The notes under the pieces are model-generated. The model ran no database searches. It worked only from the letters and a program-made list of their open reading frames with translations, and was not told the origin of the DNA. Source: Lachnospiraceae bacterium (lineage in GTDB: Bacteria > Bacillota > Clostridia > Lachnospirales > Lachnospiraceae). Taken from it: 64,000 bases of DNA. Each line of letters begins with the position of its first letter. Within the stretch, counting starts at the first letter, position 1. This document shows positions 45,035-54,189 of the stretch, in pieces. The stretch is from contig JAFTQM010000045.1 of assembly GCA_017462755.1 (NCBI GenBank), positions 1-64,000 on the forward strand, given 5' to 3'. Made by a program: the position numbers and the translations under genes.

Positions 45035-45625
45035 ATGAGAGGTATGATAAGCAGTGCGGTAGCGCCAGATGGGGCGAGCAAGCTTCGGGAGGAGTATGAG
45101 AAGCTGTTGGATACGATTGAGTTTGGAGAGGAAATGGATGAACAGACCAAGGAGAAATATAATACGAAGATTCAGGCAAAGCTGGAGGCGGGGAAGGAGC
45201 TGAGTGCAAAGGAAATGCGATATTTGCAGCGCTACAATCCGATGATGTATATGCATGCTCTGCGGATTCAGATGCAGCGCCATGCGTTAAAGACGCGACT
45301 GGAGCATGCGAAGTCCAAGCGGGAGGTGCAGAATATTCAGGCGGATGCAATGGGGGCAATCGGTAAGAATGACCCAGTAAAAAAGTATATGGTTGCGATG
45401 GTGCAGGATACGGTAGCGGAATTTAAGAAAACGGATGCGTACAAACGGCTGCCGGAGAAGGAAGAGGATGAGAAGGTGCGTGGGAATAAGTCTCGGAGTA
45501 TGGCAGGGCAGGCAAAAAATAAGACAGAGCAGGAGATAACCTACGAAATGAGAGCCGGGGCGTACCAAATGGCTTTTGTTACAGAGGCGGCTGAGCAGTC
45601 CGGCGGATTTTCCGTAAGGTCATAG
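45035..45625 (+). CDS. Conserved-looking hydrophilic protein, unknown function
   Basis: 196 residues, preceded by GGAGG. Predicted helical and rich in Glu, Lys and Met, with ELSAKEMRYLQRYNPMMYMH and a long basic helix (RIQMQRHALKTRLEHAKSKR). No signal peptide and no membrane segment. I do not recognise the family. Its neighbours are a phage-type regulator and an ABC exporter, which give no clue. Codon use resembles the rest of the chromosome, so it is likely a real gene. Confidence 0.6.
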   Translation: MRGMISSAVAPDGASKLREEYEKLLDTIEFGEEMDEQTKEKYNTKIQAKLEAGKELSAKEMRYLQRYNPMMYMHALRIQMQRHALKTRLEHAKSKREVQNIQADAMGAIGKNDPVKKYMVAMVQDTVAEFKKTDAYKRLPEKEEDEKVRGNKSRSMAGQAKNKTEQEITYEMRAGAYQMAFVTEAAEQSGGFSVRS

Positions 45626-45657
45626 GGCGGGAAATGAGTGAAGATTAAAATAACACA

Positions 45658-45686
45658 TTGCAAATTCTCGTAAAAAGTAGGATAAT
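45658..45686 (+). promoter_or_regulatory. Promoter of the ABC exporter operon
   Basis: TTGCAA and GATAAT with 17-base spacing, about 70 bases upstream of the exporter start. Confidence 0.55.
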
Positions 45687-45756
45687 ACTCCATACGACGC
45701 ATTTGGAATTTCAAAGAGTTCGGATGCATAATGAAGGATTCAGGATGGAGGACACT

Positions 45757-47631
45757 ATGATACTGAAATACATAAAAAAGTATAAGGTCAGTTATCTGCT
45801 CGGTATGCTGGTGCTTTTGCTGGTGGATTATTGGGGATTGTTTATCCCGGAGTACACCGGCAATATTACCGATGAGCTGACGGTCGGCAGCATGAGCTTT
45901 GAAGGGATTTTGGCAGAAGTCGGCAAGATTCTTTTGGTTGGCGCGGGAATGGCACTGGGACGCTTTGGCTGGCGTTATTTTATTTTTGGTGCGGCGCGCA
46001 AGATCGAGCATGAGCTGCGGGATGATATGTTTGGACATCTGAGCAAGCTGTCGATGCGCTATTATAATGAAAACAAGACCGGTGACCTGATGGCGCATTT
46101 TACAAGTGATTTGGGTGCGATTCGAATGTCGTTGGGACCGGCGGTTATTTCGACCTTTGATGCCATTGTGATGACGATTATGGTTATTTTTAAGATGATT
46201 TTCCATGTTAATCTGACGCTGACTCTGTTAGCGTGCATTCCGATGCTGGTCATTTTGTTTGGTGGTATCAAGTACGGAAAGGCAGCAGAGCGGCGCTTTT
46301 CGGCAAAGCAGAAGGCATTCTCGGATATGACGGATCAGGTGCAGGAAAGCATTTCGGGTGTTCGCGTCATTAAGGCGTTTGTGCAGGAGCGTGAGGAGCA
46401 GGAGGCATTTGCCAAGGCAAATCAGAACAACAAAGAAAAGAACCTTGCGGTTGTGCGCCTGAATGCGGTGGTAATGCCGCTGTTGGATGTAATTATCGGT
46501 ATTTCGAGTGTAATTGCACTGCTTTATGGCGGGTATCTGGTGGTAGAAGGAGAGATTACCCCGGGACGCTTTGTGGCATTCTGCCAGTATGTCGGCATGC
46601 TGGTATGGCCGATGATTGCAGTTGGTGACAGTATCAATTCGTTTTCGCAGGGCTTAGCTTCAATGAAGCGTGTGGAGAAGATTTTTAAAGAGGAGCCGGA
46701 GATTGTTGATGAAATTACGGCAGACAGCTCAATTGAAACGCTGCGCGGAGAGATTGATATCCGCAATCTGACCTTTGCTTACAAGGAGGGGCTGGAGCCG
46801 GTACTGAAGGATGTGTCGGTAAGAATCAAAAAAGGAGAAACGCTGGCGGTAATCGGACGTACCGGAAGCGGTAAGACGACACTTGCAAACCTGCTGGTGC
46901 GTATGTACAACACCGGAGAAGGTATGATTACGATAGACGGACACGAGATGAAGCGGATTCCGCTGCATACGCTGCGGGAAAGTATTGCGTATGTGCCGCA
47001 GGATAATTTCCTGTTTTCGGATACGCTGCAGAGCAACATTGCCTTTGGTGTGCGTAAGCTGTCGGATGTGCCGGAGGATGTATTCGAAGAGGGCAATGCA
47101 TCGGCAAAGATTTTTATGTCGCAGAAGGAGCGGTTGGAGGAATATATGGAGCAGGATTTCTTCCGCACGAAGAACCGTCTGGACGAGGCATACGGAGATT
47201 TGGAGCAGGTACAGGTGGCGGCAAAGGATGCCTGCATTCATGACAATATCATGGATTTTCCGAAGCAGTATTCGACGATGGTCGGTGAGCGCGGTGTGAC
47301 GATTTCCGGCGGACAAAAGCAGCGCAGCTCGATTGCAAGAGCATTGATGAAGGATGCACCGGTGCTGATTCTCGACGATTCGCTGTCGGCGGTGGATACC
47401 GATACCGAGGAGAAGATTCTGGCGAATCTGAAGGAAAATCGCGTTGGCAAAACCACGATTATCATAGCACATCGTATTTCGACCATTCAGAATGCAGACC
47501 ACATACTGGTGTTGGAAAACGGTCGTCGGGCAGAGTACGGTACGCATGATGAGTTGGTGGCGCTTGGCGGTATTTATGCAGAGCTTTATGAAAAGCAGCA
47601 GTTGGAAAAGCAGCTGGAAACAACAGTGTAG
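45757..47631 (+). CDS. ABC exporter subunit with degenerate catalytic site
   Basis: 624 residues; the ATG at 45757 is chosen because GGAGG lies 6 bases upstream. Six transmembrane helices are followed by an ATPase: Walker A GRTGSGKT, signature SGGQKQR, Walker B PVLILDDSLSAVD. Asp replaces the catalytic Glu after Walker B, the mark of the degenerate half of heterodimeric exporters such as BmrCD. An insert of roughly 50 residues lies between the Q-loop and the signature (KIFMSQKERLEEYMEQDFFR). It pairs with the next gene; substrate (drug, lipid or peptide) unknown. Confidence 0.9.
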   Translation: MILKYIKKYKVSYLLGMLVLLLVDYWGLFIPEYTGNITDELTVGSMSFEGILAEVGKILLVGAGMALGRFGWRYFIFGAARKIEHELRDDMFGHLSKLSMRYYNENKTGDLMAHFTSDLGAIRMSLGPAVISTFDAIVMTIMVIFKMIFHVNLTLTLLACIPMLVILFGGIKYGKAAERRFSAKQKAFSDMTDQVQESISGVRVIKAFVQEREEQEAFAKANQNNKEKNLAVVRLNAVVMPLLDVIIGISSVIALLYGGYLVVEGEITPGRFVAFCQYVGMLVWPMIAVGDSINSFSQGLASMKRVEKIFKEEPEIVDEITADSSIETLRGEIDIRNLTFAYKEGLEPVLKDVSVRIKKGETLAVIGRTGSGKTTLANLLVRMYNTGEGMITIDGHEMKRIPLHTLRESIAYVPQDNFLFSDTLQSNIAFGVRKLSDVPEDVFEEGNASAKIFMSQKERLEEYMEQDFFRTKNRLDEAYGDLEQVQVAAKDACIHDNIMDFPKQYSTMVGERGVTISGGQKQRSSIARALMKDAPVLILDDSLSAVDTDTEEKILANLKENRVGKTTIIIAHRISTIQNADHILVLENGRRAEYGTHDELVALGGIYAELYEKQQLEKQLETTV

Positions 47632-47649
47632 GAAAAGGAGGAAGCTTTC

Positions 47650-49413
47650 GTGGCACACAAGGAAATTGAAATAGAAAAGTCAGTCCATGGAGGAGTATTC
47701 CGCCGACTGATGCGCTATGCAAAGCCATATCTGCACTGGATGGCGCTGGCTTTGTTTTTGGTATTGATGATTACGATTTTGGAATTGTATCGTCCGATTA
47801 TTATGGGACAGGTCATTGATCTGTTTGCTGAGGATGGAGATTTTGACGGTGTAAAAAAATATGCTCTGATTTATTTTGGGATATTGCTGGCAAGCTTTGT
47901 ATGCAATTTTGCGCAGACCTGGATATTACAAAAGACCGGGCAGAATATTATTTACAACATCCGCAAGGAGGTATTTGCGCATGTACACAAGCTGTCGCTG
48001 CGCTTCTTTGACATTACTCCGGTCGGAAAGATTGTGACCCGTGTGACGAACGACGTAGAGGCGCTGCACGAGATGTATGCGAACATATTGATTCGTCTGA
48101 TTAAGAATGCAGCGCAGATTATCGGTCTGGCGGTAACAATGCTTTTGCTGGATGTCAAAATCGCGATTTATGCCTTTTTGCTTTTGCCGTTCATCGTAGG
48201 GCTGACCATTTTGTTTAAGCGGATTTCGCGTATGACCTACCGGATTACCAGAACCAAGCTGACAGCAATTAATACTTACCTGTCGGAGCATATTTCCGGT
48301 ATGAAGGTCATTCAGATTTTTGCCAGAGAGAAGGAGAAGAATGCGGAATTCGGCAGACGCAGCAAGGATTTGTATCAGGCAAATTACCGGGAAATGATGG
48401 TGTTTGCAATCTTTCGGCCGAGTATTTACTTCCTGTCGATTATTGCGCTCTGCATCATTGTGCTGACCGGAGGAGATGCGGTATTAAAGGGTGCGATTAC
48501 GGTCGGTACTCTGTATACCTTTATCCAGTATATCAACTCGTTTTTCCAGCCGATTCAGGAGTTGGCGGAGCAGTTCGGTACGCTGCAGTCGGCAATGGCT
48601 TCGGCGGAGAAGATTTTTACCCTGCTTGACGAGGAGCCGATGATTGTAAATCCAAAGCAGCCGAAGGCACTCGGAACGGTGCGCGGACGGATTGAGTTTT
48701 CGCATGTATGGTTTGCATATCAGGGAGAGGATTGGATTCTGCGCGATGTCAGCTTTGTGATTGAGCCAGGCAGTAAGGTGGCATTTGTCGGTGCGACCGG
48801 TGCGGGTAAGTCCTCGATTCTCAATCTGATTGGCAGATATTATGATATCCAAAAAGGAAGTATTACCGTAGACGGAGTCGATATCCGGGAGCTGAGCACG
48901 GATGAGCTGCGTGCGGCAATCGGACAGGTGCAGCAGGATGTCTTTATCTTTACGGGAGATATCAAGAGCAATATCCGCCTGCGCCGGGAGGATATTACGG
49001 ATGCACAGATGAAGGAAGCTGCAAAGTATGTCAATGCGGACGATTTCATCATGCATTTGGAGGGACAGTATGACGAGCCGGTAACGGAGCGTGGTACGAC
49101 ACTTTCTGCCGGACAGCGGCAGTTACTTTCGTTTGCAAGAACCTTGGCATATGACCCGGCGATTCTGGTTATGGATGAGGCAACGGCAAACATTGATACC
49201 GAGACGGAGCAGCTGATTCAGGAGGCACTGGAAAAGCTGATGCAGGGACGCACGACCATCATGGTGGCGCATCGTCTGTCTACTATCCAGCATGCGGACA
49301 ATATCATTGTCATGCATAAGGGAAAAATTCGCGAGAGCGGTACGCATCAGGAGCTGCTGGCGCAGGAGGGCATTTACAAAAAGCTGTATGAGCTGCAGCT
49401 GAGAGAGGCGTAG
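47650..49413 (+). CDS. ABC exporter subunit, catalytically competent partner
   Basis: 587 residues, GTG start with GGAGG. Six transmembrane helices, Walker A GATGAGKS, signature LSAGQRQ, and Walker B PAILVMDEATANID with the catalytic Glu. It starts 18 bases after the partner gene and completes a BmrCD-type heterodimer. The signature reads LSAGQ rather than LSGGQ, a known variant in the competent half. Confidence 0.92.
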   Translation: MAHKEIEIEKSVHGGVFRRLMRYAKPYLHWMALALFLVLMITILELYRPIIMGQVIDLFAEDGDFDGVKKYALIYFGILLASFVCNFAQTWILQKTGQNIIYNIRKEVFAHVHKLSLRFFDITPVGKIVTRVTNDVEALHEMYANILIRLIKNAAQIIGLAVTMLLLDVKIAIYAFLLLPFIVGLTILFKRISRMTYRITRTKLTAINTYLSEHISGMKVIQIFAREKEKNAEFGRRSKDLYQANYREMMVFAIFRPSIYFLSIIALCIIVLTGGDAVLKGAITVGTLYTFIQYINSFFQPIQELAEQFGTLQSAMASAEKIFTLLDEEPMIVNPKQPKALGTVRGRIEFSHVWFAYQGEDWILRDVSFVIEPGSKVAFVGATGAGKSSILNLIGRYYDIQKGSITVDGVDIRELSTDELRAAIGQVQQDVFIFTGDIKSNIRLRREDITDAQMKEAAKYVNADDFIMHLEGQYDEPVTERGTTLSAGQRQLLSFARTLAYDPAILVMDEATANIDTETEQLIQEALEKLMQGRTTIMVAHRLSTIQHADNIIVMHKGKIRESGTHQELLAQEGIYKKLYELQLREA

Positions 49414-49477
49414 AGATTTGAAAACCTCTGCGTTAGAAATTAGAGTCAAAAAAATAAGGTAAGAAGGAGAAGGTAAG

Positions 49478-50830
49478 ATGAAACGAAAGAATGTATTGGC
49501 ATTGGGTTTGGCACTGGTTATGAGCGTAGGTATGTTGACGGGCTGCGGCGGTAAGGGTAGCAGTGATGCAGGGACGACTCCGGGTGTGACACAGGGGGCA
49601 GAATCAACCGGAGGTACGCAGGCGGAAGCTACACAGGGGGCACAGGCTCCGACCGAAGCACCGGAACCGACGGCAGAGCCGACCAAGGAGGCTACTCCGA
49701 CCCCGGAACCGACGCCGACTGAAGTGCCGGATAATATTCCGGATGTGACGGTAAAGAGCTTTGAGGTTCCGACGAATGAGGCGCTGCAGTTTGTAAAGGA
49801 TATGAAGATTGGCTGGAATCTCGGAAATACGTTTGATGCATCAGAGTGTACCTGGCTGTCGGATGAGCTGGATTATGAATCTGCATGGTGCGGTGTCAAG
49901 ACCTCTGCACGTCTGATTCAGGCGGTAAAGGATGCCGGCTTTAATACGCTGCGTCTGCCGGTATCCTGGCACAATCATGTATCGGGCGAGAATCATACGA
50001 TTAGCGAGGCGTGGCTTGACAGAGTGCAGGAAGTCGTAGATATGGCAAGAGCGGCCGATATGTATGTTATTTTGGATATTCATCATGACAATAATACGGA
50101 ATTTTTGTATCCGAGCAGCGAGTATCATGAGCAGTCGAAGCATTATATCAAATGTATCTGGGAGCAGCTTGCAGAGCGCTTCAAGGACTATGATGACAAG
50201 CTGGTATTTGAAGCAATGAATGAGCCTCGTCTGGTAGGTACGAACTATGAGTGGTGGCTGAATCCGAACGATGCAAGCTGTAAAGATTCTGTGGCTTGTA
50301 TCAATGAGCTGAATCAGCTCTTTGTGGATACAGTGCGTGCAAGCGGCGGAAATAACGCAACCCGCTATCTGATGGTGCCGGGCTATTGTGCATCGGTGGA
50401 TGGCGCACTGAATGCAAACTTTATACTGCCTACGGATACGGTAGAAAATCATTTGATTGTATCCGTACATGCGTATACTCCGTACAATTTTGCTTTGAAT
50501 ACCAAGGGAACTGCAGAGTTTGATATGGATAAGGCTTCGGATGTAAAGGAAATCACCAGCTTTATGGATAAGATTTACGATAAGTTTACGTCCAAGGGCA
50601 TTCCGGTGATTATCGGTGAGTTCGGTGCAATGCACAAAAAGAATCTGGAGCAGAGAGTAGAATTTGCGGTCGTATATATCGCAAATGCAAGAGCGCGCGG
50701 CATTACCTGCTGCTGGTGGGACAACAATGCATTTCTTGGCGACGGAGAGCTGTTTGGTCTGGTAGACCGTGCTTCATTGAAGTGGCATTTTGAAGAGGTG
50801 GTTGATGCTTTGATGAAGTATGCAGAATAA
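49478..50830 (+). CDS. GH5 endoglucanase lipoprotein
   Basis: 450 residues. A lipobox (VGMLTGCGG) anchors it outside. A Thr/Pro/Glu-rich linker of some 60 residues (TPTPEPTPTEVP) leads to a GH5 barrel: KIGWNLGNTFDA, DIHHD, acid/base Glu in EAMNEPR, and nucleophile Glu in IIGEFGAM. The motif wording fits subfamily 4 (cellulase, xyloglucanase or lichenase). No carbohydrate-binding module. It follows the ABC exporter and precedes a chemoreceptor. Glucan specificity is not decided by sequence. Confidence 0.9.
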   Translation: MKRKNVLALGLALVMSVGMLTGCGGKGSSDAGTTPGVTQGAESTGGTQAEATQGAQAPTEAPEPTAEPTKEATPTPEPTPTEVPDNIPDVTVKSFEVPTNEALQFVKDMKIGWNLGNTFDASECTWLSDELDYESAWCGVKTSARLIQAVKDAGFNTLRLPVSWHNHVSGENHTISEAWLDRVQEVVDMARAADMYVILDIHHDNNTEFLYPSSEYHEQSKHYIKCIWEQLAERFKDYDDKLVFEAMNEPRLVGTNYEWWLNPNDASCKDSVACINELNQLFVDTVRASGGNNATRYLMVPGYCASVDGALNANFILPTDTVENHLIVSVHAYTPYNFALNTKGTAEFDMDKASDVKEITSFMDKIYDKFTSKGIPVIIGEFGAMHKKNLEQRVEFAVVYIANARARGITCCWWDNNAFLGDGELFGLVDRASLKWHFEEVVDALMKYAE

Positions 50831-50907
50831 TATGCATAGTTGAGATAGGAATAAAATGCATAATTTAGCACAGAAATGCAAAATGACAGAAAATTAACAC
50901 AAATTCA

Positions 50908-50936
50908 TTGCAATTTCCTTGAAAAAGTGATATAAT
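50908..50936 (+). promoter_or_regulatory. Promoter of the chemoreceptor gene
   Basis: TTGCAA and TATAAT with a 17-base spacer, 38 bases upstream of the ATG. Confidence 0.6.
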
Positions 50937-50974
50937 TAATTCACATTAAGAAATACAGAGAAAGGGGAATTGTT

Positions 50975-52636
50975 ATGGAACGAAAGAAGACAAAAAAGTA
51001 CAAGTTTGGTATTAAGCAGAAAACTTTGAGCTTTGTCATTATTCCTTGCGTTATGATTGGTCTGATTACGGCGATTTATGCAGCAATCAGTTATCGTAAT
51101 GTGATTGAAGGCGAAGTAGAGGAGATTTTGCATACGGCAGCGAGCGGCACGACATTATTGAGTGAAGCAATCGGCGGAAAAGCAGAGGATATGCGTGCTG
51201 TGGTAGATGAATATGCAGAAGAATCAGGTGTAGATTTAACTATTTTTGAGGGTGATATTCGTGTGGTAACCTCTGTAGAGGGCGCATTAGGTACCAAGAT
51301 AGCGGATAATATCAAGGCAACCCTGATTGAGACGAAGAAGCCTTTGTTTACGACAAATGCGAACGTAAACGGACAGTTATATTTTGGATATTATATTCCT
51401 TGGGTAAATGGCAATACGCTGACGGGTTCGGTGTTTGCCGGTATTCCGCAGGCAGAAGCGAATGCGCTGATTACATCAAAGGTAACAAATCTTTGCATTA
51501 TTATTGTAGTGGTAGCACTGGTATTTATCATTTTTGCGGCATTCTCTATCAGCAAGATGATGAAAAAGCTGTTTATCTCTGCAGATTTGGTAGAGCAGTT
51601 ACATGGCAATGATTTGGTGGTTACATACGATACGAAGTTTGAGAAAAACAAGGATGAGTATGAAGGTATTTATAACAGTACCTTTGAATTTGCCCGCAGT
51701 CTGAATGAAGTGGTTAGCGGAATTCAGGAGGCAGCAGAAGAACTGCGTGGCGTATCTGCAGATTTGAATGAGAATGCAGGTACCGCGAACAGTACGACAG
51801 AGGATATCTCCAAGGCAGTTGAGAATGTGGCTTCCGGTGCGCAGGATCAGGCAGAGGATACCCAGCATGCAGTAGAAGCAGTTGCCAATATGGGTAATGA
51901 CATTACGACAATTACGGAAAATACGGATGCTTTGGCAGAGACTGCGTCGAAGATGAATCAGGCAAAGGAAAAGGTAGTAGATGCACTGCAGGTACTGACC
52001 AAGACGAACAATGCGACGATGGATGATGTCAATGCGGTAAATGAGCAGATTAAGCTGACGGATGAAAGCATTCAGGCTATTTTTGAGGCACTGAATCTGA
52101 TTCAGGATATTGCAAGTCAGACCAATCTCTTATCCCTCAATGCGTCGATTGAGGCAGCAAGAGCGGGTGAAGTAGGTAAGGGCTTTGCGGTTGTTGCAGA
52201 GGAAATCAAGAAGTTAGCGGATCAGAGCTCACAGAGCAGTGAGGAAATCGGTCACAACCTGAATACCCTGATGGAAAATTATCGTCAGATGATTGAGAAG
52301 ATTGACCAGACAACCGAGAATATCAATGAGCAGAATGAGAAGCTGATAGAGACCAAGAACAATTTCGTTGTTCTGGAGGACGGTATCAATAGTACGAATG
52401 AGCAGATTGCTCATATCAATCAGATGGTAGACGGTCTGAACAAGGAAAGAGACAGCATCAATGAGGTTATCTTAAATCTGTCGGCAGTTTCACAGGAAAA
52501 TGCAGCAAGCACCGAAGAGATGATGGCTCGTATCGAGGAGCTGAACAGCATCGTAAACATCGTAGATGATAAGGCGAGTGGTTTGACCGAGCTCAGTCAT
52601 ACGTTGGCAGATAAGGTAAGTATCTTTAAAATCTAA
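50975..52636 (+). CDS. Methyl-accepting chemotaxis protein (single-Cache type)
   Basis: 553 residues, GGGGAATTGTT before the ATG. Transmembrane helix 1 (25-42), a compact sensor of about 125 residues (sCache-like; [20 protein letters not shown]), helix 2 ([20 protein letters not shown]), HAMP-like region, and signalling tip ([20 protein letters not shown]). Fourth chemoreceptor in the window, next to a secreted endoglucanase. Ligand unknown. Confidence 0.93.
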   Translation: MERKKTKKYKFGIKQKTLSFVIIPCVMIGLITAIYAAISYRNVIEGEVEEILHTAASGTTLLSEAIGGKAEDMRAVVDEYAEESGVDLTIFEGDIRVVTSVEGALGTKIADNIKATLIETKKPLFTTNANVNGQLYFGYYIPWVNGNTLTGSVFAGIPQAEANALITSKVTNLCIIIVVVALVFIIFAAFSISKMMKKLFISADLVEQLHGNDLVVTYDTKFEKNKDEYEGIYNSTFEFARSLNEVVSGIQEAAEELRGVSADLNENAGTANSTTEDISKAVENVASGAQDQAEDTQHAVEAVANMGNDITTITENTDALAETASKMNQAKEKVVDALQVLTKTNNATMDDVNAVNEQIKLTDESIQAIFEALNLIQDIASQTNLLSLNASIEAARAGEVGKGFAVVAEEIKKLADQSSQSSEEIGHNLNTLMENYRQMIEKIDQTTENINEQNEKLIETKNNFVVLEDGINSTNEQIAHINQMVDGLNKERDSINEVILNLSAVSQENAASTEEMMARIEELNSIVNIVDDKASGLTELSHTLADKVSIFKI

Positions 52637-52643
52637 AAAACTC

Positions 52644-52672
52644 TTGACATGGGAGACGGAGTGTGTTATACT
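52644..52672 (+). promoter_or_regulatory. Promoter of infC-rpmI-rplT
   Basis: TTGACA and TATACT with 17-base spacing, the strongest promoter in the window and near consensus. It drives a leader of about 180 bases before infC. Confidence 0.85.
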
Positions 52673-52850
52673 AGCAACGCTGTGATTGAGTCACGGAGGA
52701 AGCAGAGTATCCACTCTCACCCCCAGCATTGGCGAAAGGGTTCTTTTATGAAATATTTAGTGCGGTTTGTGTTTTGGTGCATGGATTGGACTATGTATGG
52801 GTGGATAGCGAGCTATCCACCCATTTTTGATTTTACCTTGGAGGTGTAAT
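52673..52850 (+). promoter_or_regulatory. infC-rpmI-rplT leader with attenuator
   Basis: The untranslated leader ends in an intrinsic terminator (GGGTGGATAG, CGAG loop, CTATCCACCC, then ATTTTT; 52799-52828). An upstream segment, TATCCACTC at 52708-52716, can pair with the left arm GGGTGGATA, so antiterminator and terminator exclude each other. This is the arrangement of the L20/IF3 ribosomal-protein leaders of Firmicutes. I infer autoregulation by L20, but did not match the published consensus base by base. Confidence 0.7.
52748..52849 (+). CDS. Possible leader peptide overlapping the attenuator
   Basis: A 33-codon frame (ATG after AAAGGG) encodes MKYLVRFVFWCMDWTMYGWI and ASYPPIFDFTLEV, with three Trp codons. 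It runs through the terminator hairpin and stops two bases before the IF3 start. Translation would disrupt the terminator. The overlap with structural RNA elements means the frame could be accidental. Confidence 0.35.
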   Translation: MKYLVRFVFWCMDWTMYGWIASYPPIFDFTLEV

Positions 52851-52851
52851 T

Positions 52852-53358
52852 ATTAGCGATTTAATGATTAATGAGCAGATCAGAGACAAAGAGATTCGTC
52901 TGATCGGAGAAAACGGAGAACAGCTTGGCATTATGTCTGCCAGGGATGCAATGAAGATGGCACAGGAGGCAGAGCTCGATCTGGTAAAGATTGCGCCGAC
53001 AGCAAAGCCACCGGTATGTAAAATCGTAGATTACGGTAAGTATAAGTACGAACAGCTCCGCAGAGAGAAGGAAGCAAAGAAGAAGCAGAAGGTGACTGAG
53101 GTAAAGGAAATCCGTTTATCACCGAACATTGATGATAACGATCTGAATACCAAGGCAAATCAGGCAAGAAAGTTCATCACAAAGGGCGACAAGGTAAAGG
53201 TATCCTTACGTTTCCGTGGCCGTGAGATGGCTCATATGTCTGCAAGCAAGCAGATTTTGGATGACTTCTATGAGAAGCTTTCGGATGTTGCAGTGGTAGA
53301 TAAGCCTGCAAAGATGGAAGGCAGAAGCATGATTATGTTTTTGTCGGAGAAGCGCTAA
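52852..53358 (+). CDS. infC: Translation initiation factor IF-3 (ATT start)
   Basis: 168 residues if started at ATT 52852: (M)SDLMINEQIRDKEIRLIG. The GGAGGTG site (52840-52846) is 5 bases from this ATT but 17 from the first ATG, so ATT is the likely start, as in IF-3 genes of many bacteria, where the rare start is used for autocontrol. The N-terminal domain (about 1-75), a lysine-rich linker and the C-terminal domain (90-168, VKVSLRFRGREMAHM) are intact. IF-3 binds the 30S subunit and checks start codons. Confidence 0.93.
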   Translation: MSDLMINEQIRDKEIRLIGENGEQLGIMSARDAMKMAQEAELDLVKIAPTAKPPVCKIVDYGKYKYEQLRREKEAKKKQKVTEVKEIRLSPNIDDNDLNTKANQARKFITKGDKVKVSLRFRGREMAHMSASKQILDDFYEKLSDVAVVDKPAKMEGRSMIMFLSEKR

Positions 53359-53441
53359 TTTCGTTAATGACATTTTGACTGAGTCAGGATGTGTTAAATA
53401 AAAAAGGACAAGGTTCCAGATAAGATTAAGGAGGAAATATC

Positions 53442-53639
53442 ATGCCGAAGTTAAAGACAAACAAGTCAGCAGCAAAGCGTTTTAGCAAGACCGCTAGCGG
53501 TAAATTAAAGAGAATGAAGGCTGGAAAGCAGCACATTTTAACAAAGAAGTCTCAGAAGACCAAGAGAAATCTGAGAAAGGCTACTATGACAGATTCTACG
53601 AATGTTAAGAACATGAAGAAGATTTTACCATATCTGTAA
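53442..53639 (+). CDS. rpmI: 50S ribosomal protein L35
   Basis: 65 residues, strongly basic, opening [20 protein letters not shown], the L35 signature. GGAGG before the ATG. Conserved infC-rpmI-rplT order. Confidence 0.97.
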   Translation: MPKLKTNKSAAKRFSKTASGKLKRMKAGKQHILTKKSQKTKRNLRKATMTDSTNVKNMKKILPYL

Positions 53640-53666
53640 GATTTGGCGTAAGGAGGGAAATAGACA

Positions 53667-54023
53667 ATGGCAAGAGTTAAAGGCGGATTAAACGCAAAGA
53701 AGAAGCACAATAGAGTATTAAATCTTGCAAAGGGTTACAGAGGTGCCAGAAGCAAGCAGTACCGCATTGCTAAGCAGTCTGTTATGCGTGCATTAACCTC
53801 TTCTTTCGCTGGTCGTAAGGAAAGAAAGAGACAGTTCAGACAGTTATGGATTGCACGTATCAATGCAGCTTGCAGAATGAACGGCATTTCCTACAGCAAG
53901 TTTATGTACGGCTTAAAGCTGGCTGATATCACCATCAACAGAAAGATGCTTTCCGAGATGGCAATCAACGATGCTGCAGGCTTCACCGCATTGGTAGAGG
54001 TTGCAAAGTCCAAGCTTGCTTAA
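53667..54023 (+). CDS. rplT: 50S ribosomal protein L20
   Basis: 118 residues, basic, opening [20 protein letters not shown], and [20 protein letters not shown] as in all L20. It binds 23S rRNA early in assembly. In Firmicutes it also represses this operon through the leader, consistent with the attenuator seen upstream of infC. GGAGGG site 9 bases before the ATG. Confidence 0.97.
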   Translation: MARVKGGLNAKKKHNRVLNLAKGYRGARSKQYRIAKQSVMRALTSSFAGRKERKRQFRQLWIARINAACRMNGISYSKFMYGLKLADITINRKMLSEMAINDAAGFTALVEVAKSKLA

Positions 54024-54044
54024 TTGCATAAAGGATTATTGGAA

Positions 54045-54075
54045 GGGTCATCCGCAGAAGCGGGTGGCTCTTTTT
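54045..54075 (+). terminator. Terminator of infC-rpmI-rplT
   Basis: GGGTCATCCGC, AGAA loop and GCGGGTGGCTC (with G-U pairs), followed by TTTTT. Confidence 0.8.
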
Positions 54076-54189
54076 AATTTCCTTCTAATCTTTCTCTAAT
54101 GCAAAAGGGAGACAGAAGGAGTATGCTATAAGCAAGACAAAAAGAGTTCAATCGGGAAAAATACAGAAGGTATAATGAGGAGGAGCTTT

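Noticed and set aside
46729..47658. Long antisense reading frame (309 codons) over the ABC exporter
   Set aside because: It mirrors the strongly biased codon use of the exporter on the other strand, lacks a ribosome site, and is rich in His, Arg and Cys as typical for shadows.
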